Part shown: in pieces, positions 14,001 to 29,137 of the stretch | Numbering within the stretch: the first letter of the stretch is position 1 | Layout: each line of letters starts with the position of its first letter | NCBI GenBank assembly: GCA_017163975.1 | Contig: JAFFSR010000009.1 | Span: 434,001-498,000, forward strand | DNA length: 64,000 nt | Source: Anastatus disparis | Lineage: Eukaryota > Arthropoda > Insecta > Hymenoptera > Eupelmidae | Reading direction: 5' to 3' | Translations under genes and position numbers: made by a program | The notes under the pieces: model-generated | What the model saw: the letters and a program-made list of their open reading frames with translations, nothing else | Told to the model about the DNA's origin: nothing | The model's database searches: none

Positions 14001-15102
14001 TAATAGCTTTTAAAAGAGCTCGAATTTTTCCATCAACTTTTTAATGATCAGTCAATGGTTTTCTTAATAAAAGTTGATTAAAAATTGTAAACGTTTTTCA
14101 TACTAAATTATGTAAATCCATTTTTTTTTACTTAGACTTTTGTATTAAAAATTGTTGGCATTTTAGATTAAAGTTTATGTTTCTTGAGTCTTATTTGAGG
14201 CAGTCTATTATTTCTCATTTGCATTTGATATTTTTGAAAATGCGTAAAACGGCATGGTTCTGAAATATTTAATATTTGTCATGTACAGTATTTTTTTTTT
14301 TTTTTAACGCAGATTGACCTTAAATTTTATTGCATAACGTCAAGTTTTTTCTATTTAATGTTTAATTTTTTGGGAACATTTATTTTAATGTAGAGTTATC
14401 AAAATGGGTTTGTTTCTTTATAATTTTGTTATATACATTTACATATATAAGCTTACATTTCTAAAGCGCAAATGCTTTATTATTTGTTTGTTTGTTTATC
14501 TTTTTCTATTTCGATAATAGTACACGTGAGGCTATGAGAAAAATTCAACTAACTTTTTAACAGTAGATTGCTCTTTAATAATTTTGGAATCCGTAAAAAA
14601 ATGTTTATTTTTTTTTTTCATTTTTTGAATTTTTCTAAGATATCATACAATAGCGTATCTATTATACTTTGTTATTTTTTTTCATTTTATATCAATAAGA
14701 GGCAGCCAGTAATAATATGCGCTTACATCATATACAGTTTTAATCAGCATGAATTTCATAACGGATATAATTACTGTGTTCTACGGTATTTTTAAATATA
14801 TTACTACTGATAGTTTTTTTTTTCCCCAAATGTTTAGGCGAATCACCACAAAAAACACGTGAATTTTTAAAAAATTTATTTTATATATTTATTCATCATT
14901 CGTGTGGTTAATGTGATTTTCTTACTTTATGTCTTTCTTCTCCTTCTTTTGTATTTATTCTTATTATTTATGTAGGTATATATGTGCATATAATTAATCT
15001 TTTATCTTTTTTCATTAATCATCTCAATAATCCGTAAGTTATCTTTCTCCCTTTCGCTTCGCTCTCTCTCCATATTTCGTTTATAAAATAGTTTAATAAG
15101 AG

Positions 15103-15192
15103 GTAATAATAATAAATCGTAATAATCATAATAATAATTATAATCATAATAATGATAATAATGGCAATATAGCAATAATAATGACAATAATT
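15103..15192. repeat. Imperfect (AAT)n triplet repeat
   Basis: About 90 bp of ATA/AAT triplets with scattered substitutions, such as ATAATAATTATAATCAT. It is simple-sequence DNA within the candidate headcase 3'UTR. Confidence 0.8.
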
Positions 15193-15463
15193 CTTACACC
15201 AGAAGAAAACATCATTTAAATATTATTTTCAATGTATCTCTCATATTACTATCTCTCTCTCCTTACTTCTCGTTATATCTTCAATAATAATTAGCAATTC
15301 TTTTTTTTTTCATTTAATTTTTTTTTTTATTATTATTCTTAGTGCTTTTATCATCTTTTTTTTTTTTTTAATTCTCAACCTGATCGTTACCCTTAATTAA
15401 TAATTAAATCATTCTTCGATAGAATATTTATCTTATAAATTTGTACTTTTATAGGGGAGGTAT

Positions 15464-15483
15464 TGGAAGACTCGGCTGTTTTG
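15464..15483 (-). promoter_or_regulatory. Candidate miR-7 target site (GY-box)
   Basis: Read as minus-strand RNA, the site contains AGUCUUCCA, which complements nucleotides 1-9 of miR-7 (UGGAAGACU...). Just 5' of it, CAAAA can pair with the UUUUG in the 3' half of the miRNA. GUCUUCC is the classical GY-box. The site only matters if this stretch is transcribed as headcase 3'UTR. A chance 9-mer match in 18 kb is possible, but the added 3' pairing makes it better than average. Confidence 0.3.
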
Positions 15484-18400
15484 CATCACTCGCATACTTT
15501 GCTTTTATCGTCCATAGGATGAAATTATTGATATATTGAATAGTTGGGTTTAAACTTAGCTTTGCCATTTAATATCGACAATCGTTAAATAACAATAGTA
15601 ACTTTTTCTTAATGAAATATGTTGCCTTAATAACTATTTCGTGATAATTATTAATGCAACTAAAAAGAAGCTATTGATGAAAAAAATTCTTTTAAAAACA
15701 CAATTAGACGTGAAAGAGTATGCGACAAGTAAAATAACAGCCAAGTCTCAATCGAAACGCGCGCGCGCGATCGCCGCATTGTAACACTTCTTCACACTCG
15801 TCTCTGATGTCTTATTTTTTATTTTATTTTATTCTTTTCTTTATACTCGAGCAAAGAAGTTCCATCGTCGTTGGTATTCCCTCTTTTTTACGCATGTCGT
15901 CTTAGTTTGCTTTATTTCTTCTCTTTCTTTATTTCTTTGGGGATAAGATGCTGCACGCGACTTTGTTTGTCAAGCACTCGAGACGTCTACCAATTAAATT
16001 ACGGAGCTATTGGTTTGAAAGGCCAAAAAAAAAGAGGATCGACGAGCTTCGTTATATTTTTATCTCGATTTATAAAATTTTGGGCTAACAGTACAGGGAC
16101 TCTTAACTTACCTCAAAGAGGTTCAGTTATGCACGAGGAAGAAAAAAACAGATTATTATTAGGTAAGATGAAAATACACGGAATGAAAAGAATTTGAAGA
16201 AAGTTTCGTTTTCTTTTTTTTAAAGACGAATGCACACTCGAATGTTTATACATGCGCAAAGTGGAAGGAAAGCAGCGACGACGAGCGAACTCTTTGTTTC
16301 TTTGTTTATCTTTTCTTTTCTTTAGTTATTATTATTCTCCTTGACTACTTTGTTGCTATTACGGCCTATTATTTAAAAAAACCTTTATAATATCTTCCGA
16401 AAAATTAATCCTCGTATATAGAAGCCATTGTTTAATCTTAATATGCTTTCGCGGAGGCGCGTTTAGCGCGCGTTTTCGTCGTTATATATACGCAAAAAAT
16501 CATAGAGCTCAATAGACTATATTTATATATTTATATATTCTTTTCTTATTCTTTCATATACGCATGTTATTTGTGTATTTCGAAGCAACGTCATTGATTA
16601 TATATCTATATAGATGTATGTTATAAATAATGCATATGGAAACGCAAAAATTGCGCAACGAAATAATAATAATAATAAAATTTTAAAAAAAAGCGTATGG
16701 ACAAAGACTTCGCGCTTCTTCTTCTTCTTGTGGCCTTTTACATAAATTGGAGTAATTATATAAGAAAGTGGGACTTGTAAGTGTAAATACAGTGATGCAC
16801 TTTGCAATGCCGGGTAAGGAGGGTACATGTATACACATATATATATTTAAGAACGGGAGATTATTAATCGAGAAGTGGAGAAAGCGCGTCTCACATCGGA
16901 CACGGAACGATCTTTTCGGTATTGCAGTATTATTTAAAATTTTTTTTTTATTACTCTTTTTTTTTCTTTTATTTATGGACACTAATTTATGAAGATTAAA
17001 GATCTTTTATCTGATGAGTATGGAATTTAATAAAATTGAATTTTTGAAAGGTAATCGATTGATCTTCAGTAAAATAATAAGATTAAAAGAAAGTAATAAT
17101 AAAGATAAAATAAATACATTAATTTTTATCTATAATTTAAGATAAATTAGGAACTTTTCACCAATAATTACGTTGTAATAATAATAAATGATAATAAGAG
17201 AAAAAAAATATGTCCATTTACAAAATATCGAAAAGAACAGCCCAATGTCCAGCTTGCACTCTTCAACCATTCGATATCATATTTTATTTTTATCATATAA
17301 AAAACAGATGCAAAACACAAGCGTGCCACTAGGTTACTTCTAACGAACCGCTTTTTTATTTTTATCAAGTTTTTTTCATGATTAGTGTAAACACTCATTA
17401 ATTTTTTAGTTTTAAAAAACGTTTATTAATACGTTACGCATACTGAGTTTATAGTTAGTTAACGATTCGATTTTTTTTTTATCAACGGCTCGGACACTGA
17501 ATTTCATTTTTTTTTAGATTTAAGAAAAATTGTTATTTGCCGATCGTTACTTGACTCGATTCGAATCGTTAACGTTTTATTCCAATTATATCGAACAATC
17601 AGTCTACTTTTTGGATTTTATTTTTTATTTTTTAAATATGTAAAAACTACCAATCGATTTACCGATTCGATTAAATCGACATTTATTTTTTGTATACAAA
17701 TCTTACCAAACGAATGTTTTTCGGGAAAAAGTTTTTATTTTTTTTTATTCTAATTATGTTTTTTTTGAATATTTTTCTTATTTGAAAAAGTCGCGATTAT
17801 ACGCGTGTTTATTTATCTTCTTTTTTTTTTGGTGAAAGCTGTGTACCGAGATTGCCGATTTCGTGTAATGGTTTATATACGTGGGTCTAGGAATTTTAAC
17901 GATCGCCTTAGAAAACACGTGAAAAAGGCGTCGTTTTATGTTATACGCGAGTTTTACGATGGGCTCTATGGCTCTTTTATTCTTTTTTATTGGCTATAAG
18001 CTATAATTACGATTAAAAAGGATTACAATCTACGTTTATTAATGCTTATTTTTTTTTTATTTTTTTTTTTTTGTTATTTCTTAGTCGCTTGAATGCACGA
18101 GTAAAACTACAGTTTTTTCGCTATAAAAAACGCTTGTCCGATTAAAGTCGCCTTAAAGATTATTACATCAAGATCATTTGTAAATAACTTTCGAAAAAAA
18201 AAAAATAATATTAAACGCTTACCTGAGGCGCTTTGCCATTTTTTTTATTTAGCATGCGCAGTCTACTACTCTCCGCGCGTTTAATCGGGAGAAACGCTTT
18301 TTCGTTTATTCTCGACGAAAAAATTTAATTTTTATTGTTTAAAGTTTCAGTCTTAGCTTAGAAAAATTTGAATATTGTCCGTTGGAAAAATGTTGATAGA

Positions 18401-21305
18401 AAAATTTGAGGCATTTTGTTTATTTTAGGCGTTTGAAAAATGCTTGATAAATTGCCGAGAAATCGAAGAAGCGTTTTCTTTATTAACAATTGACCCGAGA
18501 AAATGCATAATTGTCGCGAAAGAGTGCACAGAGCAGGGCAGTAAGACATGGAATTGCTATCACAATTTTACTTTTCTTATCTCTTTTCATTTCCCGCTCA
18601 TTTCACTTTCTATCATTTTTTTTTTCTCTTCATCTATAGGCAGTTTTGTTATTTTAGTTTTACAAGAATTTTTAAAGCTTATTTTCCAAAACTGACTTTG
18701 CATTCAATTTTTAAGACGATTTTCAAATTACGAAAAATTTTCTGGTATAAAAAATAAGTTAGGCGATTTTTTAAAATGAAAAAATATTGTTTTATAAGAG
18801 CTACTTTTTAATAATGGCGTCGAAAAAGAAAACCACGCCAAAACCGCCCTGCGCCTTTTTTTAAGAAACGATTGCTCATTTTTATCCATCTCAAAAGACC
18901 TTATAAAAATTCCCGTTTGTAAAAATTGCTTCCAAAAAGTTTATTTTTTTTTTCATCCCCCATTTAATTAGGGCTCGATAATGCCTTAAATGTTAACGTA
19001 TCGCTTTCGAATACCACGTAGCCAATCAAGGATTGTTTATTTTTAAAAATCTTTATCATCGCTTTGCATTGAATAACCGATTTTTTCCGAACGTTCGACA
19101 TACTTTTTTTTTTTTTACTTCGCGACATACCGTGCTTGTTGTACCGGATTCTATTTTTTTATTTGCATTCAAAAACGTTTTAATTTTTTTTCGTTTAATC
19201 TTGATGGACCCATGCTTCCGTCTCTCTTAGTTGATCCCTAGTTTTTAGTTTTCTATTACTTTCCACGTCTTCTCATTATCTCAAATTCTTTGTCATTCTC
19301 TCTTTCTCAAGTTGTCCCATTTTTGGTCCGCACTACCAGCATGAGTTTTCGCCTCTTTGCGTTGCAAAGTTTAACGTTTGTTTACTTATTTTTTTAGTTA
19401 TTTTTGGTCGATATCTCCTCTTTCTATCTTTCATTCGCTTATTACTTTTTTATTTTGGATCGCTTCCATGCCTGCCGTCCGATCGGTTTCCTCCTTATTT
19501 AAAAAATACTTAAGTCGATATCACTTACGTATAAGTATGCGTTACTATAGGCCTAACTCTTTTTTTTTTTTTTATTTATTTTTAAATTTACTTCGTATTT
19601 TTATTTTCTCTCTTATTAAGATTAAACTCGAAAATTGCATGTTTGATTGTGAGTGTGTAAAGTGTTGGGGGTGTCTACTATATATGTGTATTTATGATTA
19701 TCTAGAAGATTACGAATACACGAAAAATCCTATTATTATATATCTACGTTTTGTTTTTTTTTTGTTGGACGAGTAAAAGAGAAATGCTATATGTACGTGT
19801 AAACATCGATTATTTAATGCTTTTGAATTATCATTAACGTTTATACGACATTACAGATTAAACGGTGCTTTTCAAATTTCATTATTTTTACGTTGCTTTT
19901 ACATTTGCGTAGATTTGAGCGTTATATAGTCAAGTTTATAAATACGTTTTTCTTTTTGTTTTCCTTCTTCTGTTGTTTTTGTACCCCTTTTCCGATCCGA
20001 GACCAATTTGAATTAAAATTAAGTTTTTTTTTTCAATTTTTTTTTTCTTTTTTTAAACTTTTTTACCGACGTTTTATCGTCCCAATCCTTAAGAAAAATT
20101 TCATTGCTCTACGAGAATTTTTTTTTTTACCTAATTAACTAGATAATTAATTTAGACGAATTTTTTAAACACGACACCAATTCTTAAAAAAATAGGGTAG
20201 AAAATTATATAATTTTTTTACTCTGACGCATTATGCTTACCGAACCTACGATTTTTGCTGTTTCCGTTTATTCTTTGCCCCCCTTTTTTTTGCAAATTTT
20301 TTTTTTTATTTAGATTTTTCAATGTTTACTTGCTTTGCTTTTTTTTTCTTCCCCCGATTCTTGCTTAAAAAACACAGCCGAATTAAAATGCCCCGAAATA
20401 ACCCGAGCTAATAATAAATCAGTAAGAAAATTATTTATTTTTTACTTATTACAAATTTTTTCATTAAAGCTAGAATGAATCTTTACTTGTTGTGGCTTCT
20501 TTTCCGACCAATTCGTTTCACAGTGAATTATATTCCAAATTGCTTGACTTTTAAGCTCTCCTCTGCGATCGATAATCAATCTTTTCAATGATTTCGATTT
20601 TTAATTTTTTTTTTTAATTTTTAAAGCGATTAAGTTTAAATTTTTTGAAAAATTGGTTATACTGATTATAGTCGCATAGGACTCTTTGTTTATCTAATTT
20701 CTACATGAAAAATTGTTCGTTTAGGAGTATTTTTAGTTTCGTTTTTACGCGAATTACCGTTTTTTCAGCGCGTTTATCACGCACATTACTCACAAGGAGA
20801 CCTACTACAATTATTATTAAAAATGAAAATTACCCCGTGGTAAAATGTCGATTTTTTAATTTTAAACGCGTATTTTCGCGAGTTTCACAAAATCTCGCAT
20901 TGAATAATCTTATTATATATTAACCGGCAAAGTCTCCGAGCGCATTTTAATAGCGCGCGCGTATACAAAAAGTAAAGGAGCTTACAGACTAAAAAATACA
21001 CCGAAAAATCAAGTTGCTTCGAAATGTTCTAATACACATACATCGTTTATATTATCGTACACGACATTATACATAGATATACATATATATATATATTTTA
21101 TATAAAAAAACAAAATGAAAAACGATAAACTAGTATGAAAACGCGTGTGTTTTCATTTATCTTCAATTAGAAGCACGAAAGTATTAGAGCAGTACATTCA
21201 TACGCATTCATCAAGATAGACACACAAATATTTATCGGATATATGAGCGTTTTTATTTATTTATTCATTTTTTTTTTTTTTTAATGATTAATTCGAAGGT
21301 ATTAA

Positions 21306-21342
21306 CAGAACATAACAGAACGGAACGGAAACGGAACGGAAG
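21306..21342. repeat. Short (CGGAA)-type tandem repeat
   Basis: Repeated ACAGAAC then CGGAACGGAA units, some with an extra A, inside the candidate 3'UTR. It is a simple tandem array of about 37 bp with no other recognisable function. Confidence 0.6.
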
Positions 21343-24300
21343 CCATGTCACACAGACCGTGTTACACGTTATGTTTAGTTTTTTTCTTTTTTTTTTTCTT
21401 TTAAGGAAAAAATTGTGGATTCTCGCGCCTTGTAATGTCAAAAGTATTACGGTGCTAATAATCTACTTTAGAGATTACACGTTTAATTTTACTTTTTCTT
21501 TTTCCCTGCATCTTATTTAACGTCAATATATATATAAAACGATGTGTTATATATCTATATAAGTTGATCCGTAATATATTTTAACCCCCTTAATTAACGT
21601 CTATTAGTGACACGCCTTAATAAATATGCAAGTATAGAAAAATTTTTCATGTTTTTTCTTTTTTTTTTTAAACTCATTAAGAAATTCTGTACATTTATAT
21701 AGGTAGACGATAAGTGGCCTTTTTTTCAAATATATCAGATAAAGATTTTTCATATAGATATATTTATACTTTATGATAATGATTGATTTTGTAATTCTAC
21801 CGTGCGGCCGATTCTCGATAAATCATTAGTCGCATTATATTCGTTTCTTCTTTTCTTTACAAGCATAGTGCGCGTGTCTAGTTTTTTTATTTATTTTTTT
21901 TTAAACTTCTATGTATCCCTTGGTTTATAGAAAAAGAAAAGAAAACGTGCGTCGCGCGCTCAATTTTTCCAAGGAACAGCCTGTTTGTAAAGTAGACTAA
22001 CACGCGCCTTCGTCTGCTTTTATATGTCTCGTCAAAGCTTCGTGATTAGACTCACAACTGCTCCCGATGTATAGATTTTATTTATCCATTTTTGCTTTTA
22101 TATATATATATGTTGCATTTCAAGTGGAACAAACAAGAAGATTTAGTTTGAAACTTGTTCTTGCAGCGTTTCTAATGTGAACTAAATCAATTATTAATGC
22201 ATATTGATTAGATAAACGTTCATGAAAATTATTAGAAAAAATTTTATTAATATTTTATTTTATTAAATTAATGGCCTTTATTGATTGGACAAAAATTCAT
22301 AAAAATTGTTAAGAAAAATTCTCATTTACACTATTTAGTTAAATTGATTAAATTAATGGACTTTTCAATTTTTTTTTTCAAAAACATAATTTAAAAACAT
22401 CATGTTTGTTTATAGTTTTGTAAATAATAAAAAAAATGAAAAATCAGAAGCAGTTCGAGTATAATAAAGCACTTGGAGAGTCGACTTCTTTTTTTAAAGA
22501 TAATTTATCACCTGAAATATATCCCGTGAAAGTTGGGATACTTTTCGCGCGCAAAACCAGAAACAACGGCGATACTGTAGTGTTTATAATAACAGCGCTA
22601 TTAATGTTTCTTTTTTTTTTCCTCTATGTACATTTGTACCTTAGCCAACGCATTACGATAGATTTGATACAAACGGTCGAGCTCCCAGAGCAAATAATGA
22701 CAATAAAAAAAAAAGAAACACACAGCTTATTCTTGAAAAAATGAAAAAAGAAAATTGGTTGAGGAAAAATAATAAAAGCAGGGAAGAAAGAAAAGAAAAT
22801 AACACAAATAAAATTCTTATTAAGTTGTTCACTTTATTAAAAATTGCAGTTAAATAATAATTACTTTAAAAAAAAAGAAAATGCGGAGGAAGAGGTTTTT
22901 AATGTGTATTATAATATTCCATTTTATAATTATTCTTTTTTTAATGATCGAGAACAAAAGTTGAAACAGTGTGAACGACAGATCATAATTAGGTTGTAAA
23001 TAAAAAAAAACGAATAAATTATTAATTAAAAAATATGCTCGCTACGTAAATACTAAATTTTTTTGAAAAAAAAATTATAAAGAGAATTAGAATAAAAAGG
23101 AAAAAAAAGACCTAAAATACAGTCATTCTCTCGCTTTTAAATCCTTATTTTCTTTTACGTTACACCATCGGCTATCTCTATGTACAACATATCATTTAAT
23201 CGTCATCGAAAAAGCCAGTCTTTATTTCGCATAAATAAAAAATATTTACTGACTCAAAATGTACGAGACTGGGAACTCGACTTCTTCAACCTCAATGTGT
23301 GAAAGACAGCCGGTGTATTTTATTATGTATGTGTTATGTGTGTATTTTGTATTATGGCCAATATATCGACCATCGCCGCATTTGACTTTGATCACTTTTT
23401 TTTTTTGGTTTTTTTTGATAAAAAGTCAAACAGGATTTTTCGTAATCGGATATAGTTAAAATGGATTGCATAAAAGTACATTTAACATAAACAATTTTTA
23501 ATGTTTGACAAAACTAAAAGAATAAAAATTGTATTTTTCGTATATAAAAAGAAAGGTCAAACGCGCAGATGGCTGTGATATACGCGACCATAAATAAAAA
23601 TGAAACGAAAATGGAAAAACATCATCGCTCTCCAGTAGCGTAGCAATTGTTGATAAAATTTTTATTTATTTTTTTCTCTCTCTCATTTGTTTCTCCTCAT
23701 TTTCCCTCTGGATTTTTTCGTTCAATTCACGTTTGCTCTCCCTTCTTTTTTTTTCCTAAACCAACGTGTCATATATATAACAACGGTCAATGTATATTAT
23801 ATTTAATGTATACAGTTTGTGTCTTGTTTGTTAACAAAACAATTCACTCGAGGGAAGAGCCGTGCAGGTAGAATTTGTTATTTATTCAATATTATATATT
23901 TTTCTACTTAATGCGAAGAAAAAAAAAACAATGGTGAATTATATTAAAACTTCAATATTTTCATGACTTGCATTTCACGACTTACTCGCCTGATTCAGTT
24001 TCAAGTTGGCTTTTTTATTTTATCACGCAACTTTATCGTCATCATCAGTATTACTATTATTACATTTATATTTTTTTTTAATTATTATTTTTTTTTTCCC
24101 TTTACGTTAGTTGGTTAACGTTCATAATAACGTTTATAAAAATGCGATAACGGGGATAAGTAAAACAGGCAATTTGACTAAAAAAACAACGAAAAACCAT
24201 GTGTTTTCTATTACAATTAATAATTAAATTATCGACAGAGAATAATCTATCAAATCGATAATTACTCTGCGAATCATCATTTTTTTTATTTTAACTTATT

Positions 24301-27300
24301 CGCTCAATTCATTAATTAATAAATCTCTCAAAAAAACTTTCACGCGTCCCATGCTTTCAATTATTTTTTTTTTGTTATATTGTAAAAACTATTGGACATT
24401 TAGGCTTGCGCGCGCGTACGCATTAGCACGCTTTTTCTCGGTCGTACTTTTGTTATTTTTTTTCTCTCTTTATTTCTCTCTCGAGTGGGACGAGACACCG
24501 GAAATGGAGGGAAACTGGTCTCTCACTTTTTTTTTCAAATTTTTTTTTGTCTTGGCTTTTGTACGACACGATCACGAAACATATCACCTTGTATCTTTAC
24601 TTTTATTATCTCGTGTGCCCGCCTACTTTAAGCTCGCATCTTGCAGACGACGCGTTCAACGCGGCGTTTATCTTTCTTTTTTTTAATGCTATTTTCTAAA
24701 TAAACAAACTCAACTACGACTTATTCAGGAATAATAGTAAGCGCTTTTTTCTATTTTTTTTTACTTATAATACGTATACTAAAAAAAAAGAAACTCAACC
24801 TTTATTTGATGAAGTGATATTTTTTCAAGTAAACAAGTTTGATGATCTCGGCCACTAGGTTTGTCGACGACCGATGAAATTCGCGCGATGTTAATATTTG
24901 TGTGCCCGTTATCTAGTCCGCAAGTTTTGAGGTGCCAACCGGTGGCTAAACTCACTCGATCCTTTCATTCAAACTTTTTTTCTATATTTCTAATTCATAC
25001 TTAATATACACGTGATATACGTAATATTTCAAGAGATGACTACCTCGACTTTTTTGTTTGTCTCAACGCGTTATTCCCTCCCATGCTAGCCTTCGAAAAA
25101 TCCTTATTCATTTTACTTTTCATTTCACAAGGTTAAGACAAAAATTTAATTCTATCTTAGCGAATCAACGCTGTGAAAATCTTCTTTTTTTTTTTAAATA
25201 TTATGCAAAAAGTTATTTTTCGAATGATTCGAAGATTAGCATAGATTAATTGAGGATAATAAAGGGAAAACGGGCGATATATATTTTTAAGTCTTGGCAC
25301 TCTCTATTAGTAAATATACCTATAGTTGTCTACCACAGCTGAAAAAACCTTAACACCTACGATATACATTTTATATATTTCTAAATTACACATTGATAAT
25401 AAAACGGATTTTTCACTTTTTTTTATTTTTATTTAATTCTTATATAGCTTCGTAGAGAATCGATTAATTAACTTGAATGTGTCGCGTTGCGCCGAGTACT
25501 CGCACGGCTGAGCACGTCCCCCATATACATGTATAATGTATATATATATTTCTTTTTTTTTTGTAGAAGAAGAAAAACTCGTCTATGCATGTACATATCG
25601 TCATGACACGGGTAGCCTATCTTTTTTATTTCAAACTTTTTTTTTTTTTGCATTTTTGAATTCTCAAAAAAAAAGTTTATTTTCCACGGCTTCGTAGATC
25701 AACGTTCAACGTCGCGCCATTGAAAAAAGTTTTCTTTTACGGCGAAAAATTTGAAAATTTTTTTAGTCATCTGCTTTTTTTTTAAATCCTTTCGAGCTTT
25801 TCTCTTCCTTATCCTTAAGAGTCAATGATAAAAAATCGCTATTCTAAACTATATCCATATAGTTCAACCAGAAAAAATTCTTATCCACGATCCTATAATC
25901 CCATTGTTTAAATACCAACTTACAACACCTTTTTATTCTGTTTACAATATATAATTCGAAAGATCAAGCTACACGGCATAATATCTCTTTTCCACAATCG
26001 TAAAACCTGACACCCCAAAAGGGTCATCCCGACCGCGCGGAATCATCAATTTTTTTTTTATTCACGAGCAATCAATCGATAATAAAAAACACTATATTTA
26101 TATTCATTCATGAATTTCTATTAAACTACGTAGAAATTTCGTCAAAAAATTTTTCTCTAAAGGACTTAGTAAATATATATGTATATATATAATATATATA
26201 GCTTTGGTCACTGGCCAAAAATTTTCTTTTTCTTATATATTAAAATGAATATCAACGACACAGACAGATTACTCGCTCAGAAGATTCCACGCGGTACCTA
26301 CAATCACACCCCCCTCCCTTAACCCCAATCTATATCGTATAGCCATATAAATCTCTTCAAAAAACGACAATACAAAATTTTTATTTGTTTTCCTCTCGTA
26401 TACCGGATCAACGTTTTATTTTTTTTTTTTTCATCTACGCTGAAACTTTGTGATTTTCTATCGTCTCAAAGCATAAAAAAGAAGTTACGTTTACTCACTC
26501 GCCGAGAGAAAAATTCTTAATAAACCATTATTACACGATAAATTGGTATTTATTTTTTCAAAATTTAAAAAAATGGTTATAACCTATCTACTTATGAAAT
26601 CGCAAAAAATTCTATTATTACAGCACATCGATCAAAAAACACTTGATACTTTATTTTTTTTTTTTTATAATTATTTCTTTAAATACACTTGAAATAGAAA
26701 ATCGGAGACTTACCGTTATTTCTCTTATATACTTCAAAGACATAAAAAAAAGGAAACTCGAGCGACAAAACCAGCTCTATATACCAGATATATCGAACTG
26801 TGCGCTCACGCAAAAACCTTAACACACTTATACTGTCTCTTATATACGCTTGTTTCACTTATATATCCTTAAAATTGCTTTCATTCTTAACTTAACTTGT
26901 TCTCTTTTCTTATTTTTTTTTCTACTTTATCCCTTGACATAAACCTATCAACGCGCTTTTATCTTTTTTTTTTGTCTTTCCCTTCATTATTTTTTTTCTT
27001 TTTACCTTCCTACTTTATTATTATTTTATTCCGTTTTCTATATCAAAGTATTGTTTACCTTTGCTTTTTCCTCCCTCCGCCAAGAAATCGATGACACCAA
27101 GGATTGATAAAAAAAAAACTCGAGAGTGCTGAATGCAGTTTTTCTCTATTCGTTTTTTTTTCTTTCTTTTTCGATTCTTGACGAATCGACAAAATCAGTT
27201 TCATTTCACCAACACTTATCACTGATACTTCTTTTTTTTCTTTATTGTACATTTGAATTTATCGTTTGTTTAAAGTAGAGTTTTTCAAAAAACCCCACTA

Positions 27301-29098
27301 TTTTTTTAATATGCTTCTTCTTTGTTATAAAAAATGTTTTGTTTATATATCTTCCATGATGGAAATTCGACAAGTCTTGATAAAGATGAGTACCGTCAAA
27401 ACTTCGGATATTAATTGTTTACTGAAACGAAACTGAATAAGTCAATCTTCATAAGTAGCAAAATTTTTTCATTCAGTTCATCGATTCGTTTTAATTTTCA
27501 ATGAAATAAGTTAATTTTTAACTTTTTTTTTATTTATTTATCACTCGTGAACTGAAGAAAAAATTTTGCGGAAGATCGCGTTTGGCACTCTGAGAAATGC
27601 AACTTCATTAGTTATCTGTAAGTTTTATTGTAGAGATAAAATTCTATTATTAAAATGTGTTTTTTTTTAAAACTTTTTAATTATTTTTAATTAAACGGAC
27701 GTTGCGCATTGTCATTTTGAAGCTGCTCACTTTCTAAAAAAATTTTTTAGTTGAGGTGCAATTTTCGAAATCACTTTATAACCCACGATTATGTATTTGT
27801 TAAATTTCTACTTTTTTTTATGCATTATGTCACGTAATAAAAAAAAAAAGATTGCAAGAAAATTTTTTCTAAGGTACTTAATAACGGTTAACTTTGCTTT
27901 TTCTTCTTATTTATCTCATGTATACTCTTCTCGTCGCTTGCATTCATCTCTCATTTTTCTTTCTCTCAAAAAGGTAAAAGCCAAGTGAAATATAAACGTA
28001 AGAAGGTACGCGCTCGATTACCAACACGATCGAGAAATCAATCGTTATAGGTGCTATAGTGGGACGGCCGCTAAGGTTGGATAGCAACGACCAGCATCGC
28101 CAAGAGAGATTATTACATGTTTTTTTTTTTTATTATTATTACCAAATTTTTTTTTACTTCTTTTTATCCTTTCTTTCTCTTTAAAATTTGCTTGCCTCAG
28201 GTATTTGCTATACCGAATCCTCCGGGTTCGACTTTTTAAATTTGTTTTCTGGATCTATTATATATTTTTAATTAAATTTTTTTTTTCATTCAAAACAGTC
28301 AAGAAATTTATCTTTTTTATTCCGTATTATTTTTTTCTAAAATTTTTTTCAACAGACGCCAACATTTATTATACTGTGGAATATTCCGAAGGCAAATTAA
28401 AAAGTCGAATCCGAAGGTACGATAGTTAAAAAAAAACGGCAAAACCTTTAACGTGAAAAACTTATTTAATCGTACGCGGGTCGCAGATCCTTAAACAAAA
28501 CAACATGGCCGCCTAAACGTATAAACTAATAAAATGTAAAAAAACAACGTTCTCGATTATCTAAGTAACAAACAATAGTACTCTTCATTTCATTTTTTTT
28601 TCTCCTAAATTCAAAGGTGGATTATTTTTTTCTTTTTTACTTTTCTTTACACACAACTTGGGAGTGTTGACATCCTGTCGCATTTCTACATTTTTTTTTT
28701 AATCTTTGTAAGTTTATAATTATTTGTACGCTGGCAACCGAGAGAGTTCCGTATGCAATCGCCTATTTTTTTTTTCATTCTTAACAGAGTCGAGATATAA
28801 AAAATTTATAAAAAAGTTTTTTCTCTTGCATTCTTATAATTTGAAGTTTCTTTGGTTTTGCTTATCTAAATCACTGGGTCAGTAAAGTAAAATATGTTTT
28901 TACTTTTTTGTCAATTGAATTAATTCTTTTTTTTTTGTAAGCCTGTGGATTCGTAAAACTCATCGAACAAAAATTTCTGAGCATCGTTTTAATGATTTTT
29001 TTCCAATTTTTCATATTTTTATACAGTTAAAATGAATTAATTAAAAAATTTTCCTACACACACAATTAACTTAAAAATTACCTATCTATATTTGTACA

Positions 29099-29137
29099 AG
29101 CCTCGAAATCACAATGCGGAAACACATTGTTGCCGAG
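29099..29137 (-). other. Small stem-loop in candidate 3'UTR
   Basis: CCTCG pairs with CGAGG and, inside an asymmetric internal loop, ACAATG pairs with CATTGT, giving a hairpin of about 38 nt. It lies about 570 nt past the second headcase stop. It is too short for an ordinary miRNA precursor. Confidence 0.3.

Noticed and set aside
11188..29000. Many Phe-rich + strand open frames
   Set aside because: They follow from T-runs on the + strand; they share no domains and are mostly short and overlapping.
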